Positions 23,771 through 30,997 of a stretch of DNA of 30,997 nucleotides are shown in pieces. The DNA lies in the NCBI GenBank assembly GCA_019649035.1, contig BMAT01000359.1, positions 121,997 to 152,993 of the forward strand, in the 5' to 3' direction. The notes below the pieces were generated by a model. It did not search any database and was not told the origin of the DNA. It saw nothing but the letters and a program-made list of their open reading frames with translations. Positions within the stretch are counted from its first letter, which is position 1. The number at the start of each line of letters is the position of its first letter. The position numbers and the translations under genes were made by a program. The DNA is from Elysia marginata (taxonomy: Eukaryota > Mollusca > Gastropoda > Plakobranchidae).

Positions 23771-24023
23771 GGGGGGGCCTAGATAGCTCAGTTGGTAGTG
23801 GCTTCGCTCCGTGGCCAAGAGGTCGCGGGTTCGAAACACAGCCGAGCACAGTCCGGGCCCCTACTGGTTGGGTCGGTGTCAGTATAATGTGACCGGCTGA
23901 GGCTAAGTCATGCTATCCCCGCTAGTCTCTGGGTGGCAGCCCGTAAATTGTCATTGGGACCCAAGCCCTGAGAGCACCTTTGAAGTGCAATTAGGCTTGT
24001 AAAAATACCCGTCAACCAATCAA
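23771..24023 (+). mobile_element. tRNA-derived SINE, complete with 14-bp target duplication
   Basis: The head carries an A-box TAGCTCAGTTGG (23784-23795) and a B-box GGTTCGAAACA (23828-23838) in tRNA spacing, the two internal RNA polymerase III promoter elements. A body of about 150 bases with no coding capacity follows (CCGGCTGAGGC, GGGTGGCAGCCCG, GCACCTTTGAAGTGCAATTA), then a short CAAT-type tail. Perfect 14-bp direct repeats flank it, which fixes the ends and shows insertion by target-primed reverse transcription using a LINE. The intact duplication suggests a fairly recent insertion. The SINE family name is not known to me. Confidence 0.9.
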
Positions 24024-24037
24024 TCTCTAAACTATTT
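24024..24037 (+). repeat. Right target-site duplication of the SINE
   Basis: TCTCTAAACTATTT, identical to 23757-23770. Confidence 0.9.
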
Positions 24038-26163
24038 TAAGAAAGAAAACAAAAACGCCAAAAGCTTAGAAATCTAAGACGTACAGAGGAGAGCAACAAC
24101 CACATCAGCCTTCATAAAGCTTCTGAGTCCTGAATTAAAGGTGGAAAGTTGAAAACAGAAAACAAAACTGAAACTTTTTAACAGATCTGTCTAGAAGCCA
24201 GATCTGCAGTACATGGGTTCCCACTCATCGATGGGAAAATTTAATTTTTTTCAACGGAAAAAACAAGACAACTTCTCAACATCAACCATTTCTATCTACA
24301 AGAGTTACAGCATGGGGCCTCTCTCAATTTACACATTAGAATGTCAATAGGCGTCTGTACGATGACAGGAGAGATCTGCAAATATACTGCCCAACAAAGT
24401 AATGGACATTTTTTTCACAAAGAAGGGAACAAATTTAAAAAATGTCTTATCATTTCTTCACCATTTTTTCTCAACAAAAACTTTTCAAGCCTAGAATCCA
24501 CTGCCATACAGTTAAAGACAAAAGCTTTGAGGTTCATTGCCCAAATTGAAAACAGACAACAGTGGAGGGAACTTATATTTGGTTTTCCAAGAAAAGCTGT
24601 GAACAGAGATGCCAAAGGTGCAGCCAGTTGAGATTAATCATTTTGGGAAAAAAAAATTAATTTCTCATACTGCAAAGATTAACCATGAGCCATTTGTAGA
24701 GCATCCTCAATACTTTGGCTAGCTTTTAATTCGTGGGTGTGATCGAAGAATTTATGTTTTGCCAAGGAAATCACTCTTGTAAAAAACAATTCATGAATTT
24801 TCTACTCATATCAATACCCTTTTACAAAAATGAACCTGTGTCACTATTATATGCAATTTCAAAGGATCCTGCTGAAGAAATTTTGAAAGTTAAGCTCATA
24901 ATATTAAAAAAAATATATATTTTTATTGCTTATCAAAACAAAAGCAGAAGCAACATCCAGGGAACAGTGTATACAATGAAACCTCTGAATTTGTTGGAGA
25001 AAAAAAAGGTCTTATGTGAGAAGGGGGGGGGGGTCCTTGGTTTAAAGGCAAACACTTAAAAGAGATGTCTTCAATTTTAAAGTCAAATAAGCCTAAGAGC
25101 CTTGGTATTTATTGAGGAGTTCCAATGTATAAATGACAAAAATATTCCAAGCGCAGTGTACAACAAAATCTTTTAAACATAATAATATTAATAATGATGA
25201 TGACAATAACAAAAATAATGATGATAATAATAATACAAGCATTGAACACACAGTGACTGTATAATACTTAAATACACAGTTGCTAAGCCACATTCCTTAT
25301 AAATATCAAAAGTGTGTTTTGCACTTTTTTTTTTGTTTTGCTATTTTCCTTAGTTTTAGAAAGGAAGTAAAGATTTTTTTCCAATGTGAATAGCCTTCTA
25401 AAGTTTTAAATAGAACACCATGTGCACCGCCAAGATTTAGATCTTTTGAATTCAATCTAAAACAGTTTAAACATATATTGCTCTGTCAGGCTAGAAAGTT
25501 TTTAAAAATGTCTTCTTAACTTGCTTAGATAGAGAGCCTAGATTAAAAGTAGAATGCAGAAACAATGAGGTTACATGAGTGAGAAAAAGTGTTTCCAACC
25601 TTTTTGAAAGATAAACTAATGTTACTCAGGGTTAATAACAATAAATTAATAACAGTATAGGCCTATTTATGATTTAATTTTAATCAATTTAGAAAGACAT
25701 AATGTACAAAAAATAGAAGCTTTGTTTCAGCTTTTCCTCACTTTACAAAACTGCCTACCAGTCCCCTGGTCTTTAACTTTCTTTAACAGTAAGTGCACCT
25801 GCTCTGATTCTACACTTTTGGCTTTGCTTACAGCTAGCCACATCATGGGTATGTAGATCAATGTCATACAACATTTGCAAAAAGTGAGACCAAGCCTAGT
25901 TTTAAGACCAAGAAACTGTTTTTTTTTACAGTTTTTAGTTTTTCAGGGTTAAGATTTTATTTGAATTTAAATTAGTCTAAAAAAGCTAAATTTGGAGATT
26001 GAAATTTATTTTGATTTCTATTCTAGACTGTCCCTAAAGTTGGATTTTTTGTTTTCACCCTTTCTCTCGAGTCAAACTAAAAAAGCATGGCAAAGGGCCC
26101 CAAGTTTGAGATTTATGCTGCCTTTGAGGTCGCTTTAAAACTAGGCAGTTTCTTTATCTCGTT
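24038..26163. other. Non-coding stretch with an AAT/GAT-rich patch
   Basis: No supported gene. The longest frames here (about 100 codons) have no recognisable domain. Contains the imperfect AAT/GAT repeat at 25177-25236 and a poly-G at 25023-25032. Confidence 0.4.
25177..25236. repeat. Imperfect (AAT/GAT)n microsatellite
   Basis: Interrupted AAT, GAT and ATA triplets. Confidence 0.85.
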
Positions 26164-26262
26164 CCTCGGACACTAGGAACAGCATGGTGCCTATAGCGTG
26201 GTCTCAGATATAGGAATAGCACGGTGCCTATATAGCGCAGTCCTGGATACAGGAATAGCCGG
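26164..26262. repeat. Minisatellite, unit about 39 bp, 2.6 copies
   Basis: Successive units share GGA/AGA, then AGGAATAGC or AGGAACAGC, then GGTGCCTATA, then AGCG. They start near 26164, 26202 and 26241, the last one partial. Confidence 0.75.
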
Positions 26263-27459
26263 CTGACTTATGTATGCGGCACCAGTCAAGATGCTTGCAT
26301 AAAAATGAATTTAATTTTAATGCTTTGGGTTATTAGTAGCTACACAAGAACTTAATGCTGGCAATAAGCCATGAATTATAATTTTGATTAACGAATGAAA
26401 TAAAATACTTAAGTCTTAAAAGCTTTGAATTTTTTATTGTCTTTTTAATGTCTTTCATCTTAGTTTTGGCATGCGCCAACAGTTGAGGAAGGGTGAGAGA
26501 GTGTGAGAAGGAGTGAGAGCAGGAGTTTTCAAAGAGGGTAAAGTGAGAAAAAAAGGAGTGGGGTGAGAGATAACTACAGACAGATAGAGCTTGCTGAAAG
26601 ATATCATGGCAGGTAGAAATAGAGGGGATGTTTAAAACGTTATGGGGTATTACACTTTTCTCTTGCTGTACCCAATCACAAATGCAAAGCACGGGCTGCC
26701 ATAACCAGTATAAGAATTTAAATTATATAATAATAATAATAATAAATATCATTTCTATATATATTCACAACGAACTCTAATCTAGGACCGCAAAATAGTC
26801 CACTGACATATTGGAAAGGAGGGGAGCGCTATAGTCACTTTGTTTAATTTTAAAAACTAATCAAGTTTAGCATTTTTTCTCAAGATAAATGAAGAAGTCA
26901 AAAACATCCTTTCAAAAAGGTCTGGTGAAAAGTTTAATGACAATGTAAGCACCCACACAGAAGTATACATAAAAGAGGAAGGGCGAGGGGGGGGGGGTAT
27001 GAGGAAGGAGTTCTAGGTATGATGGGTAGAACTAAGGGGGGAAGGAGAAGGTGGATGATAAAGAGTGTAAATAAAAAAGCAGACCATGATAATGATAAAT
27101 TTGAAAAGACATGGCCGGTGTACCTGCCTAAATAAAGGAGAAGGAATCTGAAGAGAACACAAGGTAGGAAGTGGAAGCTCTCTAGGCATCACAAATATGA
27201 CAAAACAGTCTACTCTCTCTGTCTCTTACACTTCCAAATGCATTAATTTGTCCTAGGGCACATGAACACTCCTTGTGATCTCGAGAGAAAACAACCGATA
27301 AATTATTAAATAGAGGTGTCCAAAGGCCTCCATCTATTAGTATTATTCTATGTCATTTTGTATAATTGAGACACAGTCATAGTGTTCATGGTCCGAGGAT
27401 AAAACTGTGTGAGAATATTCCTCTACCAGGTAATTATCATAATATCAATGTACACGTAA
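26263..27459. other. Non-coding stretch with purine-rich patches
   Basis: Contains a short (ATA)n near 26727-26745, GA/G-rich patches near 26490-26570 and 26978-27050 including a poly-G at 26988-26997, and no supported gene. Confidence 0.4.
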
Positions 27460-27461
27460 TA

Positions 27462-29167
27462 TGAGGCTGTCCCAAAAGTTTGTCCAGTTTATACCATGTC
27501 TTCTTCAAACCAATAAAGATAGGTCTAAATTTAGCTTTTTCCCATGGTAAAAGCTTGTTTCATGTTGAAAAATGATTAAAAAGATATCTATATTATCTAG
27601 ATAATTTTATCCGTATCGTATCACACGCTTTTGTGTAGTTCTTGGTTTTGTAGAAAAAAGACGTATTTTCTAGGCTTTAAAAAGTGGACACTTTTAGTGA
27701 CCAACTTTACCTTTCAAATGACTTTCTTCCCGTTTCAACCTTACAGTTTTTAATGATGAATTTTAACTGTGCAGAGGTTTCATAGACCTATACTGAAAAA
27801 AGTAGGTCAATCTTTACATTCAAAGAAGTGCACCGTCTAGATTTGCTTAGGTCTAGCCGACATAACGCTTGTTGTGAAAATGCTAGATCTAAAAACACAC
27901 ACGAAGTTGTTAACTTTTATTGTTAATTTAATTACCACAGGCAATGTTTCAAGAAAAGCAAATTTTTGGGATTGAAGCTGGACACTCATCAGTTTTAGAA
28001 GAGTAACTCTCGTCAAGAAAATCAGTGATTTTTTATTCAAGCAACAATTGTTGTGAAGTGTTATGTCCTCAACAATTATAAATATTTTAATATTTGGTAA
28101 ATTATTATATTATGAACCTCTTTACAGCTTGATTCAGTACACAATTTGGTTACATTTGAAAATATTGACCCCATAAGCCTAATCACAGCGAATTTTCAGA
28201 GCAAGCGTTTAGATCTATCAGAGTGAATGTTTGGGGTGGCGTTATGTCCGCAAAACTGCGGATAAATGTCCTAACACTGTTGAAGCCACATTCAGTGAAA
28301 GAATGGCTGCAGCATCAAATTCTTTCTATAGGAACTTCCACCTGTATTATAGATTCTTGAACTACAATCATTTTCAAGCTGAGTTTGCCTAAAATCACGG
28401 GAATAAGAACAAAGGAAATTCACAACAATTTTTCTTTGTGGTGAATGTTATGTCCAGACTGCATTAATATTTTTTAATTAATACTGGCCTATTAACACAA
28501 AATGAAGTAAATTTATAAAAAAAAAAAAAGCTGTTCTCAGGGTATATAGAATAGGAAAATGTGTATTTCTGGAACTAGATCTAGGTTTTAATCTAAAAAG
28601 AACTTTACAGGTGAGTGTTAATGTCCAAATAAATAACCTGAGATTTTAAGAAGCAGTTGTGTGTAAAATTGTATCGACAATGTTTATAAGAGAGTAGATT
28701 CAAGGCTTATATGCTGTGCATGATAAGATCTAAATCTAGATCTGGATTTTTCAAAGAGAACTTGGTTTTTTTTTCTTTTAGTTTAAATTTTGTTGTGAAC
28801 GTTATATAAATGTCCTCAATATGATACGTGTTTAGAATGGAAAAAAAAGGGAAAATATACCGTGTTTCATCAAAATTGTCCCTCTAGACCTTTAAAAACA
28901 TAAAAAATTATCACAATTATAACCTGCAAAAAGCTTGTCTTTTTTTTATTTCTAATAGAATCGTTTAAAAAATAATTTTTTGTAGTGAACGTTATGTCCG
29001 AAGAGTGACATTATGTTCCCATTCTTGAAAATGAAACTGAAATTTTTTATCTTTTTTCTTTCACATTAGTTAAGATAGATATAGACCCAATTTAAAGTGC
29101 TTTGGAGGAGTTTAATTTTTTCACTTCTATGTCCATGTTTCATGGACCAACTTTTGGGAATGCCTCA
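27462..29167. mobile_element. 1.7-kb non-autonomous inverted-repeat element, Tc1/mariner-like ends
   Basis: The left end reads TGAGGCTGTCCCAAAAGTT, then TGTCCA. The reverse complement of the right end reads TGAGGCATTCCCAAAAGTT, then GGTCCA. That is 25 bases with three mismatches, flanked by TA on both sides (27460-27461 and 29168-29169), the expected Tc1/mariner target duplication. The GGC-x2-TCCCAAAAGTT core resembles many mariner ends. The 1.66-kb interior has no transposase-like frame. It carries a spaced motif around GTTATGTCC (28060, 28241, 28447, 28617, 28801 and 28991, some copies altered) at 170-206 base intervals, and several TCTAGATC words. It is probably a decayed or never-coding element mobilised in trans. 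Confidence 0.72.
28053..28999 (+). repeat. Spaced array of GTGAACGTTATGTCC-like motifs
   Basis: Six copies: GTGAAGTGTTATGTCC ending 28068, GTGGCGTTATGTCC ending 28249, GTGAATGTTATGTCC ending 28455, GTGAGTGTTAATGTCC ending 28626, GTGAACGTTATATAAATGTCC ending 28815, and GTGAACGTTATGTCC ending 28999. Intervals are 181, 206, 170, 184 and 190 bases. An inverted copy GACATAAC starts at 27859, one further interval to the left. This looks like an old tandem array of about 185-bp units in which only this block is still recognisable. Confidence 0.6.
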
Positions 29168-29797
29168 TATATATATATATTTATGTCTGACTCTGAGGAA
29201 TACTTTTAAAAATTTATAGATTCTAGTTTGTGTCTTTACAATTTATATATGGACACATTTTTTTTACTCCCTGGAAGGACAAGACTAGTGTCAGATGCAT
29301 AGTCACTCTGTATAAATTGCTCAACCAAACAGTGCGTCTTTTCCATACCACATTTTTTATTTAATTAAATAAATAGCATTTTCTGGGCTATAGAACAAAT
29401 CTCGAGATAAGTTTGAAATAGATTATACAATATACATCTAGAACCTAGATACTATCTGTAACTAGATCTAGAGCTGTGTTTGATTTTAAGCAACCATTAT
29501 TCGCAACCCCGGGCTAACTCTGTCCCTACGTAAAACGCATGATAGGTAGGGACAACTGTCCTTATATGCACTACTCCAGACTTCATTTATAAAGTGTTGG
29601 GATGGGAACAAACAAAAAAGCACCGAGTCTGGGCCTATTTGCTCTCCCAGAGTGAGAATAGTCACATTCACAATAGAGAGTATCCGTAGGCCTTATTTTA
29701 GACACGGGGGTGAAAAAATCACAGTAATTTGTAGTAGTATCCCCACACCAGGAATGAGAATAATCGTACCCTTGAAAAAGGCTTGATTTTATGGCTT
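29168..29797. other. Non-coding stretch with a short TA repeat
   Basis: (TA)n at 29167-29181, directly at the right end of the inverted-repeat element, then AT-rich sequence without a supported gene. Confidence 0.4.
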
Positions 29798-29883
29798 AAT
29801 CCAGGGATTGGCCCGCTGGTGTTGAAAATTGGTTATCATTCCCTTCATTTCGTCAGTCCTGTCAGCGGGCCAATGCCAGGATT
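29798..29883. repeat. 86-bp inverted repeat (hairpin)
   Basis: The arms AATCCAGGGATTGGCCCGCTG (29798-29818; 21 positions) and CAGCGGGCCAATGCCAGGATT (29863-29883) pair with three mismatches around a 44-base loop. GC-rich arms in AT-rich surroundings make the fold stable. It could be a tiny foldback element or a hairpin RNA; neither is shown. Confidence 0.7.
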
Positions 29884-30763
29884 ATCCCGATTTTATCTCT
29901 ATAGACTAAACTAGACCTAGAGGCCTAGGCACTACTTACCACTTGTTAAAAAACCCACAGCAGCAACTGTTGACTCTAGATATAGGCTCTAGAATTAGTC
30001 ACTATCACATAATCTAGTGCAGATTTTAATGACCGTTTGGTAATAAATAATAAAAGTGACAATCTCTGCCTAACCTACCCTGCCGGACATTGACTTTCAT
30101 CAGATGAAATTGAAAAACACTTTTGCTGGATGGCTCTAATCTAGATCTAGATCTAGCTGTCGATGCTAGATCTATCCAAATTCTTGGAAAGGCCCTACAG
30201 TCTAATCAGACATCCTGTGATAGGTGATAGAATCTAATTCTAAGCCCTAGGCCTTATAAATTCAGTAAATTTTAATTATCTGGGCCTACCAACAATGGCA
30301 ACAAACTGCCGTGCCCTGCCTCATTCTGCAATCGCAGTTATCTCGCCTAAGCTGTCCCACAGAGCTAATAATTCAAGCTGGAGAAAACATGACGTCATCG
30401 TATGCAGTCCGCATCTCTTTTCTGTGTGGTGGGGCAGAACTTTTACTTATTAATTTATTGATGGAAATGTCTTATTTATACTTCTACTTTAAAACAACAT
30501 TAACTACGTCTTTATTGAATGGTCCTGACCATGTGAATTTAAAAAATATGAGAATTTGCTGTCTCAGTTATCATCATTTATTTTTGCACATTTTTTGTTG
30601 TCTTCAAAAGAATAATTATTGAAATTTAAAAACGTTATAAAATTAAACACTGTCTGGACAAACTTCTTCAAGCTAATTGGTATATCTATGACTTCTCATT
30701 GCTTGATGGGCTTTATGAAGGACAAATACAACACGTGTAAATCCTTTGATGTATATTGAAATA
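29884..30763. other. Non-coding stretch rich in CTAG words
   Basis: Many CTAG, TCTAGA and AGATCTAG words between 29905 and 30180, and a perfect TGACGTCA at 30390-30397. Short frames near 30296-30622 have no recognisable domain. Confidence 0.4.
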
Positions 30764-30997
30764 TTAAGTGCATTTATGGTGCTCTGATATCTCAGGTTTG
30801 ATTTTGCTTCGGATTCTTGTTAGTAGAATTTTCAAAAGAAGCTTTAGTGTGTGACTCATGAGGCTGATTGTTCTGTGGTTTTCACATTCTGTAGCTCCCG
30901 GTTTTTTCTGGAGTGTGATGAATGTGGATATCAACATGTCTTTGGGGAGGTTGCCTGTGTCATATATCCTGTTGAGTAGCTTTGTTAGTTGATCTAT
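30764..30997 (-). pseudogene. LINE reverse transcriptase N-terminal fragment, cut by window end
   Basis: The minus strand from 30997 is open for 77 codons to TAA at 30766-30764 and has no start codon of its own in the window. It reads IDQLTKLLNRIYDTGNLPKD, then TFITLQKKPGATECENHRTI, then SLMSHTLKLLLKILLTRI, then KIKPEIS. This matches the order of the early reverse-transcriptase motifs (PKKPGA..C..HRTISLMS) of a metazoan non-LTR retrotransposon family, possibly the one whose 3' end lies at 7.9 kb. The match stops around KPEIS and a stop codon follows, so the copy is broken at its 3' side here. The upstream part lies outside the window. Confidence 0.8.

Noticed and set aside
23771-23845. A functional tRNA gene at the head of the SINE
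   Set aside because: The 3' part does not close an acceptor stem, and the unit is bounded by target duplications about 250 bases apart.
24341-24631. 96-codon plus-strand frame ending RQQWRELIFGF
   Set aside because: The last few residues recall a LINE C-terminus, but nothing upstream matches and no tail follows.
30296-30622. Short plus-strand frames starting ATGGCAACAAACTGCC or overlapping it
   Set aside because: Good-looking start context, but no domain recognised and rapid stops; not supportable as a gene.

Overview
This is eukaryotic DNA: AT-rich, gene-poor, with introns, long non-coding stretches, microsatellites and remains of several transposon classes. An animal is clear, because there is a LicD/fukutin-type gene with GT-AG introns and tRNA-derived SINEs. 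The style of the LINE remnants, the SINE and the recurring CTAGATCTAG words point to a mollusc, probably a gastropod. That placement is inference from remembered patterns, not a database match.

The one convincing protein-coding gene lies on the minus strand between 7219 and 2192. Three exons join in phase 0 at canonical splice sites into a 350-residue type II membrane protein with a LicD-family nucleotidyltransferase domain (GSALGAIRHHG, then PWDDDVDI). Its last intron is about 3 kb and holds a diverged 173-bp tandem duplication. Its 3' flank (1 to 2191) is AT-rich with candidate minus-strand polyadenylation signals. A 3' splice site directly before the start codon suggests a further, unlocated 5' exon upstream.

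The rest is a mobile-element landscape. From 7.3 to 8.8 kb a CT tract and a GA tract flank a dead LINE 3' end with a CCHC finger. At 10.0 to 10.5 kb lies a 441-bp inverted-repeat MITE with TAA target duplications. At about 11.9 and 23.0 kb there are minus-strand tRNA-like SINE relics. At 14.9 to 15.1 kb is a GATA array. At 19.3 to 19.9 kb is a 668-base assembly gap, followed by the tail of a second LINE. At 23.77 to 24.02 kb is a SINE with a perfect 14-bp target duplication. At 26.2 kb is a 39-bp minisatellite. At 27.46 to 29.17 kb is a 1.7-kb inverted-repeat element of mariner-like appearance, with a spaced internal GTTATGTCC motif and no transposase. At 29.8 kb is an 86-bp hairpin. At the right edge is a minus-strand LINE reverse-transcriptase fragment that runs out of the window.

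I found no complete gene apart from the LicD-like one. The remaining open frames are short, low in complexity, or bridge the N gap. I saw no operon, CRISPR array or prokaryotic signal.
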